A program made the translations under genes and the position numbers. This document shows, piece after piece, positions 7,512 to 16,547 of a stretch of 64,000 bases of DNA; position 1 is the first letter of the stretch, and the number at the start of each line of letters is the position of its first letter. This stretch comes from Magnetococcales bacterium. GTDB lineage: Bacteria > Pseudomonadota > Magnetococcia > Magnetococcales > JADFWU01. The stretch is taken from contig JADFWU010000009.1 of NCBI GenBank assembly GCA_015234045.1, forward strand, positions 22,234-86,233, read 5' to 3'. A model generated the notes under the pieces. The model had not been told where the DNA came from. It was given only the letters and a program-made list of their open reading frames with translations, and ran no database searches.

Positions 7512-10500
7512 CCGGGGATTTCCTCAATAATTTCAATAAGAATTTTGGCAATTTCTTCCAACAGTAGAGGTTTGCGAAGGACTGCCCGAATGGACAACGA
7601 GTCAATAATATCTTCTGACGTGGGTGTTTTGCGCCCTGAGCAGAGTATCAATGAGAGCGTTGAATCCAATTGCCTGATGCGGGTGAATAGTTCAATCCCG
7701 GTCAGACCCGGCATGGTTTGATCAGAAATGACCACATCAAATTGTGTTCTGTGATCTTGGAAATAGCGCCAGGCTTTGCGCGGATCTGTGAAGGAAGTTA
7801 CTTGATAGCCGAGTTTTTTCAATTGCTTGGTGCCAAGCCGTGCAATACTGATTTCGTCATCTATAAATAAGATATGTAGTGGCTGGGAAGATGTCGTAAA
7901 GGTAGATGGTGTGTTATCAATGGATGTCTCCTCGTCAACTACAGGCCAGTAAACCCGAAATAGGGCACCTTTGCCTGGTTCGCTATCCACTTCAACGGCA
8001 CCACCGATATCGCTAATAATGCCGTGCACCACGGATAGACCAAGTCCCGTGCCTTTACCAACATCCTTGGTGGTGAAAAAAGGATCGAACAAGCGATCTT
8101 TAATTTCTGGAAGAATACCGGGTCCCGTATCTTTTACCGTAATCACCGCATACCAGCCGGGATTTAATTTTAAACGCGCGGCACTTTCTGGATTAAGTAA
8201 TGCGTTATCAAGTGTGATGATAAGTGTTCCACCATCTTGTTCCATGGAACTGGCAGCGTTTGTGCAGAGATTCATGATCACCTGATGTAGCCGAGTGGGA
8301 TCGCCAATCACGGTGATGTCAGGCGTATTTATGTAGCGTTCAATCTCAATGGTACTAGGCAGACTGGCCCGCATGAACTTGATGCACTCTTTGAGCACAG
8401 GAGAGACGCATATCGGTTTAAGGGTTGTTTCACTTAAGCGGCTGAATGTAAGCAACTGGGCTACTAACTCTTTGGCCCGTTTGCCGGCTTGGAATACATC
8501 CAGAAGATCCTGATGATTTTGATCTTCTTCAGGAATTGAGTCCAGTACCAGTTCGGTGTATCCCAGCATAATACCCAGAATATTGTTGAAATCATGTGAT
8601 ATGCCGCCCGCTAATGTGCCGATGGCTTCCATTTTCTGTGACTGGCGTAACTGTTGTTCCATCTCTTTTTGTGCACTGATGTCTCGATAAACAGCCACAT
8701 AGTTTTGCATGGAACCTTCAGGGTTTGTAATCGGTGAGATGCTGGCTTCTACTTCGAACAGGTCACCATTTTTCTTCCTATTGATGAAGTTGCCATGCCA
8801 AGTTTGACCTTGTGCCAGGCTGTTATACATCTGTTCAATGATTTTCTGTGGATTTTGGCTGGGTCCAAAAATATCCGCTTTTTTGCCAATGATATCGGCA
8901 TAGTCATATCCTGATATGCGGCAAAAAGCGTGATTGACGTACTGAATTTCGCCCAATGTATTGGTGATCAGTACCATGTCACCGGTTTGCTCAATAGCTG
9001 AGGCAAGGCGCCGGCTGTTCATCTGTTCACGCAGCGATGTGATACCAAATGAGATATCATTAGCAAGGTCCATCAGGAATGCGGTTTCCTGATTGTCAAA
9101 GGCATCAGTCTCTGAGGCATAAATATTGAGTACGCCAAACACTGTGTTATCGATTATAAGCGGAAGTGCAATGGATGAGTTGTAGCCACGCTTAGTAGCT
9201 TGTTTTCTCCACGGTTTGAAGGATTGACTGCTTTGGATGTTCCGTTCAATGGCAGGTTTGCCAGTACGTATAGCGATTCCCGATGGTCCCTGACCTCGTT
9301 CAATATCTGCCCATGTGATTTTTACTGTGTCCAGGTACCCTGCTTCAAAGCCAAACTGCGCCATAGGGCGCACATCTTTAGCCGAATTGTTCTCGGCAAA
9401 ACCGATCCAGGCCAGACGATAACCCGCACTTTCAACGATGAGTTGGCAGAGTGTGTCCATGAAGTGCTGTTCTTCAACAGCTTTCATTATCGCTTTGCTG
9501 GCAGCACTGAGTGCCCGTAGTGCTCGATTGGCTCTATTTAACTCTTTTACGGCATGGGTACGTTCTGTGATATCACTGGCCACCGCATAGATGGTGTTAT
9601 CTTCCGGTGTGGAAAGGGCAGACCAGGCTAACAGTCGATAGCTGTTATCTTTATGTCGGTATCGGTTCTCAAAGTAGAATGTCAGTAAGCCTTTGCTGAG
9701 TTTGGACATCTCTTCGAGCGTCTTATCCACATCATCAGGATGCACAAGTTCCAAAAATGTTGAGCCTTCCAACTCATGGGGTTGATATCCTAAAATGCCG
9801 AACCATCCTTTGTTTACTCGCAGAATTGTACCGTCCTGATGGGCGATAATGTGCAGGTTCATGGGTTGGTCAAAGAACTTGTTCAGTGTCTGCTGGGTTT
9901 GTCTGCGTTCGGTAATGTCATCCACCACTGCGATATGGTAATCGGTCTGTTGGCCGGGATGCCACGTTGGGGAAACCGTCAGAGTGACCCAGACAATGGA
10001 CTGGTCCTTCTTCAGATACCGTTTTTCCATGGTAAAGCCGCTGATTTCACCTGCCAGCAGTTTGGCCATGTGTTCCAAATCAGATTTAATGTCGTCAGGA
10101 TGGGAGATTTCTTGGAGTGTTTTGTTGGTCATTTCAGCAGGATCAAAGCCGACGATTTCACAGTAGCGTTTGTTAATCCTGACAAATTCACCTGTTTTGC
10201 TATTGATCAGTGCGACACCAACACCAGCCTGTTCAAATATGGTCTTGGACCATCGTTCCTGTTCGACAATGTCTTGAACCAGCGGATTGCCTAGAAAAAA
10301 GAATGCAATACCGCCGATGATGAGAATAAAAACACCTGTCGCGCCTGAAACCAGTCCGGCTTCAATATAGGGTGCTTGAATCGTGTCAATATCCACCTTG
10401 GCCACTACACCAAGATCCAGAATGGCCACAGGTTCATATGCCGCAAGAACCGATACACCGCGATAATCCTGAGCAACAACAGATCCCGATTGTCCATTGA

Positions 10501-11833
10501 GTGCCCGCCGCATGGGCTCAGCCCGTTTTGCATCAAACGGAATGGGCGCGGGCTGATATCGGTCCCAAGCGTGTTGACGGGTGATGAAGTTGATGTGATC
10601 ACCTGCACGACGCGCTAGAGTAAACTCTCCGATACCGTTGAATTGTGCGTGGGCTTGCTTGAAGTGCTCAATGGTGTCAGCAGTCCACTCTTCAATATGA
10701 TGGTCCTGGTGGTCTTTATTGTGGCCAGCCATAGCCTCCATGAGCCGGGCTTGGCTTTGTACTGTCTCAATCAGGCGGGTGCGTTGATCTTCAAAAGCGA
10801 CTTGGTATAACAGTGTTAATGTGATGCCAGCGGTCAGAGCGACAGCGGAAATCATGACCAGAGTCATGATCATACCACGGGCACGTAGCCGTCTTTCGGT
10901 CTGATCTGTCTTTATGCCCAACAGATAGTCTTGTACAGAACGATTTGACCGATAGGCCATCCACGCTGCGCTCAGCAACAGTACAAACAGCATCGTGCCA
11001 ACAATGGACCAAGCAATTTTGGCAAATTTATACTCAATTTTTGGAGGTCTATGCCATTTTTGATACAGATCCTGATAAAGCGGGGTTTTTAAAAAATCGG
11101 AGAGCGCGCTGTTCAGTTTGTTAAGGAGTTCGGGCGCATTTTTGCGAACGGCAATTGCACGGGATACGGTCGTGAGTGGGCTGCCGATGGGTTCAATCCG
11201 ATCATTGACCCGCATCTCTTTGGCGATGCGATGAATAACTGGATCAGGAAAAGCGATTAGATCGACGTTACCTTTGAGTAACGCTTCGAGTGTTTGTCCT
11301 GGTTCGGTAAAGGGTGTCACAGTAAGATTATCTTGTTGGCTGAGTATCTGTGACCCGATGTTGGTAGTAAGTGTACCAATACGCATGCCGGCTAGATGTT
11401 CAACACTTGTGATAGATTTGTTTTCAGCAAGTTTAAAGAGTGAGATATTGAAGGATTCCAACGGTATGGTGAAGTCCAAAAATGTTTTGCGTTGTTGGGT
11501 GATGCCCATATTGGGAATGAGATCAGCCTTACCGTTACGCAGCGCATCATTGACTTCTTGCCAAGAGTCGTAAATGGCGTAAGAAACATCCAGATTTGCC
11601 TGTTTGGCAATGGCATCCATTAGATCAATCGCAAAGCCGCTTGCGTGACCTTCTTTGGAGACCTGATATTGAGGTGGAAAGTGGCGCGGTACCGCAGCAA
11701 TAATCTTATTGTCTTGTGACGTGGCAGAGTTGTCCACATTTGCCAATGCTGGCGCGTGGATCTGGAGAAATAGTGTAACCAATACGATGGCAGCAATGCC
11801 AAACCAGGAGGTTGGCTGGGCTGTGTTGTCCAT
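7508..11833 (-). CDS. Hybrid sensor histidine kinase with periplasmic solute-binding domain
   Basis: 1441 residues from ATG 11833, chosen because GGAG lies 11 bases upstream and a signal peptide starts there (MDNTAQPTSWFG then a hydrophobic stretch ending ALA). An in-frame start at 11893 would hide the signal. Order: SBP_bac_3-like periplasmic domain (about 40-265), transmembrane helix, second helix near 330, a Cache-like extracytoplasmic segment, third helix near 515, PAS, PAS, GAF, PAS, HisKA with H1080 in ISHDFNNILG, HATPase, and a C-terminal receiver with D1371 (VVISDQTMPG). It probably senses an amino-acid-like ligand and passes phosphate to the coupled NtrC-type regulator downstream. 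Confidence 0.92.
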   Translation of the reverse strand: MDNTAQPTSWFGIAAIVLVTLFLQIHAPALANVDNSATSQDNKIIAAVPRHFPPQYQVSKEGHASGFAIDLMDAIAKQANLDVSYAIYDSWQEVNDALRNGKADLIPNMGITQQRKTFLDFTIPLESFNISLFKLAENKSITSVEHLAGMRIGTLTTNIGSQILSQQDNLTVTPFTEPGQTLEALLKGNVDLIAFPDPVIHRIAKEMRVNDRIEPIGSPLTTVSRAIAVRKNAPELLNKLNSALSDFLKTPLYQDLYQKWHRPPKIEYKFAKIAWSIVGTMLFVLLLSAAWMAYRSNRSVQDYLLGIKTDQTERRLRARGMIMTLVMISAVALTAGITLTLLYQVAFEDQRTRLIETVQSQARLMEAMAGHNKDHQDHHIEEWTADTIEHFKQAHAQFNGIGEFTLARRAGDHINFITRQHAWDRYQPAPIPFDAKRAEPMRRALNGQSGSVVAQDYRGVSVLAAYEPVAILDLGVVAKVDIDTIQAPYIEAGLVSGATGVFILIIGGIAFFFLGNPLVQDIVEQERWSKTIFEQAGVGVALINSKTGEFVRINKRYCEIVGFDPAEMTNKTLQEISHPDDIKSDLEHMAKLLAGEISGFTMEKRYLKKDQSIVWVTLTVSPTWHPGQQTDYHIAVVDDITERRQTQQTLNKFFDQPMNLHIIAHQDGTILRVNKGWFGILGYQPHELEGSTFLELVHPDDVDKTLEEMSKLSKGLLTFYFENRYRHKDNSYRLLAWSALSTPEDNTIYAVASDITERTHAVKELNRANRALRALSAASKAIMKAVEEQHFMDTLCQLIVESAGYRLAWIGFAENNSAKDVRPMAQFGFEAGYLDTVKITWADIERGQGPSGIAIRTGKPAIERNIQSSQSFKPWRKQATKRGYNSSIALPLIIDNTVFGVLNIYASETDAFDNQETAFLMDLANDISFGITSLREQMNSRRLASAIEQTGDMVLITNTLGEIQYVNHAFCRISGYDYADIIGKKADIFGPSQNPQKIIEQMYNSLAQGQTWHGNFINRKKNGDLFEVEASISPITNPEGSMQNYVAVYRDISAQKEMEQQLRQSQKMEAIGTLAGGISHDFNNILGIMLGYTELVLDSIPEEDQNHQDLLDVFQAGKRAKELVAQLLTFSRLSETTLKPICVSPVLKECIKFMRASLPSTIEIERYINTPDITVIGDPTRLHQVIMNLCTNAASSMEQDGGTLIITLDNALLNPESAARLKLNPGWYAVITVKDTGPGILPEIKDRLFDPFFTTKDVGKGTGLGLSVVHGIISDIGGAVEVDSEPGKGALFRVYWPVVDEETSIDNTPSTFTTSSQPLHILFIDDEISIARLGTKQLKKLGYQVTSFTDPRKAWRYFQDHRTQFDVVISDQTMPGLTGIELFTRIRQLDSTLSLILCSGRKTPTSEDIIDSLSIRAVLRKPLLLEEIAKILIEIIEEIPG

Positions 11834-12004
11834 GCTCACTTCAACTCCTATTCGAAGAATATTCAACCTGAACAGAGTATCATAGGCAGGCATAAAAAAT
11901 CGTTATAATTTCATGTGGAATAAATAGCGTAGGTCTGAGCGTATCTCTTGTTGTTCTGATAGAATAGATTTTTCAAATAGAAACATTGGATACATGGGGA
12001 TACA

Positions 12005-12238
12005 ATGACGACATCATCGAATGTGCTAAAAGGAATGAAAACCATTTTGACTCTGCTTACCGCCATGCTGTTTGGGCAGGTAGTGATGGGTATTTTGCTA
12101 TTGATAGAAGTGCCCACTGATGGTGGATTGGCAACCGGGTTGGTTCATGGCATTTTGGGGCTTGCTGTTTTCAGTGTGATAACAGCGGTTTTTGTGCTGA
12201 GTCGATTGAAAAGTGCGTTAAGCAGTCCAGCTGAATAG
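12005..12238 (+). CDS. Small two-helix membrane protein, unknown function
   Basis: 77 residues with two hydrophobic segments (about 12-35 and 45-67) joined by a short loop, and a polar tail. GGGGA lies a few bases before the ATG. The transcript would run into the perfect inverted repeat at 12269-12323, a plausible terminator. No family recognised. Codon use looks ordinary and it is the only reasonable gene in this interval, so I regard it as probably real. Confidence 0.6.
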   Translation: MTTSSNVLKGMKTILTLLTAMLFGQVVMGILLLIEVPTDGGLATGLVHGILGLAVFSVITAVFVLSRLKSALSSPAE

Positions 12239-12268
12239 AGTCTGATTTGATGGATTGATGTGATGTGT

Positions 12269-12323
12269 CCGTTTGAGCACTGGTTTCTCTACTTCAGTGG
12301 TAGGAAAGCCAGTGCTCAAACGG
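12269..12323. terminator. Perfect 15-bp inverted repeat between convergent genes
   Basis: CCGTTTGAGCACTGG at 12269-12283 is repeated exactly in inverse at 12309-12323, with a 25-base loop. It lies between the convergent genes at 12005 and 12316. The right arm contains the stop codon of yqaA and its last codons. A bidirectional transcription terminator is likely, although neither side has a clean T-run. Confidence 0.6.
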
Positions 12324-12750
12324 TGATTTCACCAATTGCCAACAGCAGAACCGCATACCGACCCGCTTTTCCCAGAGCGGTCAGCAGTAGAAAAATCGGA
12401 AACCGAACCCGCAACAGTCCCGCAATAAAAGTGATGGGATCACCGATAATCGGCACCCAAGCCAACAGAAGTGACCATACGCCAAAGCGTTGAAACCTCT
12501 GTTGAGCACGCGCTATCTGATCGGTTGAAAAAGGAAACCAGCGCCGGTCGGCATAGCCGATGAAATAACGTCCTAAAGCCCAATTGATCACCGATCCCGC
12601 CAGATTACCCAGCGTAGCCACCAGCCAGAGCAGAGATGCAGAATACTCACCACTCAACGCCATGCCGGATACAACGATCTCAGAGGAGAGTGGTAGCAGT
12701 GTTGCCGCAAGAAAGGCACTGACAAACAGGCCGGTATAGCCATATTCCAA
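12316..12750 (-). CDS. yqaA: YqaA family inner membrane protein (DedA/VTT-like)
   Basis: 144 residues, the family length. About four hydrophobic segments are present. ATLLPLSSEIVVSGM near the N-terminus and LGNLAGSVINWALGRYF match the pattern of E. coli YqaA, and a later segment GDPITFIAGLLRVRF is typical of the SNARE-associated/DedA superfamily. DedA relatives take part in membrane lipid or proton homeostasis; the exact role of YqaA is unknown. The last codons lie inside an inverted repeat. Confidence 0.85.
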   Translation of the reverse strand: MEYGYTGLFVSAFLAATLLPLSSEIVVSGMALSGEYSASLLWLVATLGNLAGSVINWALGRYFIGYADRRWFPFSTDQIARAQQRFQRFGVWSLLLAWVPIIGDPITFIAGLLRVRFPIFLLLTALGKAGRYAVLLLAIGEITV

Positions 12751-12877
12751 GAAACGGCTCCTTAGGCGGTTCTGTTCCCCAGCTTACATTGTCTCATTCT
12801 ATGTGTATCCCTCTATGTCGGAAGGGTGCCAGCAGTGGGCCATGGTGGGCAGGCTGAAAAGTTTGCGACACTACCCT

Positions 12878-13351
12878 TTAGGCATCTTTGCTCTGTTCCA
12901 ATAGCTGAGAAAGGGCGCTTTTTACCGATTCGTGGGTGTATTCATCATCCGGGTGTGCTGCCTGTCCAGGTTGTTGAAAATGTGGACGTTCCTGATACTC
13001 CTGGCCCCATTTGACATCTACCTGTCGGACAAATTCATGCAGTGTTGGATCACTCTCCAACAGGGGTTGTACGATCTCCGTCAGTGCACTGAGCGGCGTG
13101 TCCAAATGGGATTCAATAATGGCTGTGCTGGCTTTGATACGGCGTTTCAAAATTGATTTCATCGCACCGGATGAATCTTTTAGATGCTGATCAACCCATT
13201 GATTCAACGCGCTGATGGCTTGATCCTGCCTGGGAATCGGTGAAGCGCCCTTAATGGCACCACCTGCTGAACGACCAATGGCGCTGGCCATGCTGAATTT
13301 CTGTTTTTCGCGCAACTCTCGTTGAATCTCATCCTCATCGTGATGGGGCAT
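12878..13351 (-). CDS. Hypothetical soluble protein (157 aa)
   Basis: 157 residues, highly charged and mostly helical in appearance, with no signal peptide or membrane segment. It begins MPHHDEDEIQRELREKQKFS and contains a small Gly/Ala-rich stretch (GRSAGGAIKGASP). No family recognised. A GAGAG-type ribosome site precedes the ATG. The Lys-rich small ORF at 13431-13601 lies 79 bases upstream on the same strand and may be co-transcribed. Confidence 0.6.
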   Translation of the reverse strand: MPHHDEDEIQRELREKQKFSMASAIGRSAGGAIKGASPIPRQDQAISALNQWVDQHLKDSSGAMKSILKRRIKASTAIIESHLDTPLSALTEIVQPLLESDPTLHEFVRQVDVKWGQEYQERPHFQQPGQAAHPDDEYTHESVKSALSQLLEQSKDA

Positions 13352-13430
13352 GTCACTCTCTCCATACTGGATATTCGGATTGCCGAGGCCCTAAGATCTC
13401 AGCAAAGTTTTCCTGAATGGCGCAGGCAGA

Positions 13431-13601
13431 TCAATCAAAAATATCTTCAACCTCGTCCCACATTTTTTTGAAGATGCTTTTGCTCTTCTTAGTCTGTTTT
13501 TGAGAGGGTTTTGCTTGTTTCTTAGATGATTTACCGGTTGGGTTTTTGGCAATTTTCATTGCCTGCTTCAAAATCTTCTCTTCAGTGCTCTTCTTGCCCA
13601 T
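13431..13601 (-). CDS. Small Lys-rich basic protein (56 aa)
   Basis: 56 residues from ATG 13601 to TGA 13431. An N-terminal helix-like part (MGKKSTEEKILKQAMKIAK) is followed by a Lys/Ser/Gln-rich linker with about 10 lysines, and then by an acidic-aromatic end (IFKKMWDEVEDIFD). Fifteen or more lysines make it strongly basic until the acidic tail. AGG lies 9 bases before the ATG. It might bind nucleic acid or a partner protein, but no family is recognised. Likely transcribed with the gene at 12878. Confidence 0.5.
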   Translation of the reverse strand: MGKKSTEEKILKQAMKIAKNPTGKSSKKQAKPSQKQTKKSKSIFKKMWDEVEDIFD

Positions 13602-13701
13602 GGTATTGAACCTACTCTGATTTGAAGTGAAATTTGATGGTTAATGTTACCGTTTTTGAAATGCGTTTGGCAAATGACAACCCGGATGACCGATTATTCA
13701 G

Positions 13702-13718
13702 TAGGATTGTACATCCTA
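13702..13718. promoter_or_regulatory. Inverted repeat TAGGAT-N5-ATCCTA upstream of methyltransferase gene
   Basis: Perfect 6-bp arms at 13702-13707 and 13713-13718, nested inside an outer pair GCAAATGA (13670-13677) and TCATTTGC (13735-13742). It lies about 100 bases before the methyltransferase start. It could be an operator or a leader hairpin; there is no further support. Confidence 0.25.
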
Positions 13719-13814
13719 ATGTTTATCAATAATATCATTTGCAATTCAACAAAATAAGCATACGCTTTGGCCCTATTACATATCCTCTACACCCAAGTAA
13801 GAGTACAAAGAGTT

Positions 13815-14423
13815 ATGACACATCATCACCATCCAAAACATGTATTCAATGCAGCAAAAGCGAAACGTTTGATGGATTCCAAATGGCGCATGATTGAAGA
13901 TCCGCCGGGTTTGGTCCGTCAGATGGGTATTAAAACAGGCATGCATGTAGCTGATCTCGGTTGCGGTCCGGGATTTTTTACCCAGGCGCTATTACACGCG
14001 GTTGGCTCTCAGGGGTCGGTCGTGGGTGTGGAGTTACAGCAACCGATTATTGATCTGTTTAACGAAATAAATGCAACCGCTGATAACCTTCGTATCAAAC
14101 AGGGTGATGTGGTGGATACAGGTTTGACCGAGAGTAGTCTGGATGCCGTATTTATCGCTTTTACACTACATGAGGTGAAGGTGATGGATGCCTTGGCAGA
14201 GATTAAAAGAGTCGTCAAACCAGGCGGTCTGCTGGCTGTTCTTGATTGGGGACTCCATGCATCCTGCCCGGAACGTGAAGGAAAAAAGGCTGGACCACCA
14301 GAGGATCATCGTTTGTTGCTGGAAGACCTGCGTCGTCACTTGGTTGAAGCGGGTCTGTCTGAGAAAGAACAGGGGATACGGATGGGCGGATGTCAATACT
14401 GGATTAGTGCTCTGATTGCATGA
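13815..14423 (+). CDS. Class I SAM-dependent methyltransferase
   Basis: 202 residues from ATG 13815; an upstream TTG at 13767 would add 16 residues but has no better ribosome site. Motif I for S-adenosylmethionine binding is VADLGCGPGFFTQ near residue 45, followed by the acidic residue at the end of strand 2 (VVGVELQQP). DAVFIAFTLHEV and LKPGGLLAVLDWG-type sequence complete a Rossmann methyltransferase. The N-terminus is His-rich (MTHHHHPKHVFNAAKAKRL). Substrate unknown; the overall pattern resembles UbiE/arsenite methyltransferase-type enzymes. Transcribed alone. Confidence 0.85.
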   Translation: MTHHHHPKHVFNAAKAKRLMDSKWRMIEDPPGLVRQMGIKTGMHVADLGCGPGFFTQALLHAVGSQGSVVGVELQQPIIDLFNEINATADNLRIKQGDVVDTGLTESSLDAVFIAFTLHEVKVMDALAEIKRVVKPGGLLAVLDWGLHASCPEREGKKAGPPEDHRLLLEDLRRHLVEAGLSEKEQGIRMGGCQYWISALIA

Positions 14424-14627
14424 AATAAAGAAGGGTTGATAGTATGTTATGATTGGGTGTGGAGAGATATATTCAATTGTCGCTTAACTTTTCATCAAAA
14501 AATCCGTAATGAATAAAAAGTTTGCAGTTTTGTCACACTTGACGATGGCCTATTTGCTCAATGATTGTTACCATTCATTGCGATTTCGTTCTAAACGCTT
14601 TGAGATCGACTCGTACCATATTCATTC

Positions 14628-14660
14628 CATCGAATGACCGAAGCCTCCAGCCATTCGATG
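14628..14660. promoter_or_regulatory. 9-bp inverted repeat upstream of REC-GGDEF-EAL gene
   Basis: CATCGAATG at 14628-14636 and its exact inverse CATTCGATG at 14652-14660, separated by 15 bases and ending 50 bases before the start codon. It could be an operator or a leader hairpin. The remainder of the 14424-14710 gap shows nothing else. Confidence 0.3.
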
Positions 14661-14710
14661 ACCATGAGTGCCGTAGAACGCTGTTCATGGTAGCTGAGGC
14701 GTGAAACAGT

Positions 14711-16459
14711 ATGCCCGATAAACCCAATATATTGATTGTTGATGATCGGCAAGAGAACTTGATCGCCTTGGAATCTCTGCTGGAAGAGTGTGACGCTCAC
14801 ATTCATCGGGCACTCTCTGGTAATGAAGCGCTCACACTGATGCTGAAGCATCCGTTTGCTTTGGTTCTGCTGGATGTGCAGATGCCAGGCATGGATGGTT
14901 TTGAAGTGGCAGAACTGATGCGCGTCAATACCCAAACGCAAACCATCCCCATTATTTTTGTTACCGCAATCAGTAAAGAACAACAATATGTGTTTAAGGG
15001 CTATGAGTCCGGTGCAGTAGACTATCTGACAAAGCCTGTTGAGCCGATTGTTCTACTGAGTAAGGTACGGATTTTCATTCAACTTTGGAAACAGAACCAA
15101 GCGCTTGCAGAAGCATTGCAACAGAAGGATATCCTGGCGGAAAAACTGCGTCAGCAAGCCGAATACGATGCGTTGACCGGATTGCCTAACCGTGCACTGT
15201 TCCATGACCGCCTTAAACAAGCCGTTCTATTGTGTGAACGCAATAAAAACGTTGGTGCACTGCTTTTTATCGACCTGGATCGGTTTAAATGGGTCAACGA
15301 TACCCTGGGACACAAGGCCGGTGATCAGCTGCTAATTGATGTCTCTCAGCGCTTGTGTCACTGCGTACGCCGTACCGATACCGTTTCACGGCTCGGTGGT
15401 GATGAGTTTACCGTGGTGATCCAAAACGTGCCGCACGAATCCTTTGTGGAGATGATCTCCAGAAAAATTCTTGATGAATTGGCCAGACCCTTTCAACTGG
15501 GTAAAAAAGAGGTACAAATCTCCGGCAGTGTCGGCGTTACCATCTTTCCTCATGATTCGGTGGTTCTCGAAGATCTGCTGAAAAATGCCGATACGGCTAT
15601 GTATAAGGCCAAAGATTCTGGTCGAAATGCGTTCTGTTTCTTTACCTCCGAAATGAATGATCACGCTGTTCGGCGTATGGTTCTTGAAGAGCAGTTGCGC
15701 GTTGCTCTGGAAGAGGAAGAGTTCTGCCTGCACTATCAACCCAAGGTGGATCTGAAAACCGGTCATATCATCGGTATGGAAGCGCTGATACGTTGGGAGA
15801 GGCATGATGGCATGGTGTTTCCCGATGAGTTCATTCCATTGGCAGAAGAGATTGGTCTGATTGTTCCGTTGGGTAAATGGGTCATGAAAGCGGCCGCATT
15901 GCAGAATAAAGCCTGGCACAGTGCGGGACTGCCTTTGTTGACCATGGGCATCAATCTTTCTGCAAAACAACTCAATGATCAGGATGATTTGATCAAAACG
16001 GTCGATGACATCCTGGCGGCAACGGGTCTACCACCGGAAAGCCTTGAGTTGGAAATCACCGAAACCACGGTGATGGAAAATCTTGATGTTGGTTTGAAAA
16101 CATTACAAGCCCTGAAAGATCGCGGCATTCAAGTGAGTGTTGATGATTTTGGTACGGGCTACTCCTCCCTGGGTTCTCTGAAAAGCTTTCCTATTCAAAC
16201 ACTCAAAATCGATAAATCTTTTGTACGTGACCTCTCTCTGGACTCCGATGATGCGGCTATTGTCTCAGCTATTATTTCAATGGCTGGCAAGCTGTCGCTC
16301 AAGGTGATTGCAGAGGGCGTGGAAAACCAGGAACAGTTGGATTTTCTTAAACAGGATGGGTGTGATGCCATTCAGGGCTACTTCTTCAGTCGTCCGGTGT
16401 CTGCTCAGGCGTGTACCCAAATGCTTCAGGAAAAGAAAGCATTGGTGTTTTCCAGCTGA
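14711..16459 (+). CDS. Response regulator with GGDEF and EAL domains (c-di-GMP turnover)
   Basis: 582 residues. Receiver domain 1-125 with phospho-acceptor D55 (VLLDVQMPGMDG). GGDEF domain about 150-310 with an intact active site G229-F233 (RLGGDEF) and an inhibitory I-site RRTD five residues before it. EAL domain about 325-575 with E357-A358-L359 (MEALIRWE), and later motifs NLSAKQL, ELEITET, DDFGTGYSSL and KIDKSFV, the set expected of an active phosphodiesterase. Both activities look possible, with the receiver setting the balance. It is followed 88 bases later by a hybrid kinase on the same strand, its likely phosphodonor. Confidence 0.93.
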   Translation: MPDKPNILIVDDRQENLIALESLLEECDAHIHRALSGNEALTLMLKHPFALVLLDVQMPGMDGFEVAELMRVNTQTQTIPIIFVTAISKEQQYVFKGYESGAVDYLTKPVEPIVLLSKVRIFIQLWKQNQALAEALQQKDILAEKLRQQAEYDALTGLPNRALFHDRLKQAVLLCERNKNVGALLFIDLDRFKWVNDTLGHKAGDQLLIDVSQRLCHCVRRTDTVSRLGGDEFTVVIQNVPHESFVEMISRKILDELARPFQLGKKEVQISGSVGVTIFPHDSVVLEDLLKNADTAMYKAKDSGRNAFCFFTSEMNDHAVRRMVLEEQLRVALEEEEFCLHYQPKVDLKTGHIIGMEALIRWERHDGMVFPDEFIPLAEEIGLIVPLGKWVMKAAALQNKAWHSAGLPLLTMGINLSAKQLNDQDDLIKTVDDILAATGLPPESLELEITETTVMENLDVGLKTLQALKDRGIQVSVDDFGTGYSSLGSLKSFPIQTLKIDKSFVRDLSLDSDDAAIVSAIISMAGKLSLKVIAEGVENQEQLDFLKQDGCDAIQGYFFSRPVSAQACTQMLQEKKALVFSS

Positions 16460-16547
16460 GTATCTGAGAGCCTGAATCAAGGACTCGGAGAGGCTTCGCA
16501 AGAAGTGTTCGGTTGCCACATTCCGGCTGGCTGAGTGAGGGTTCCAA

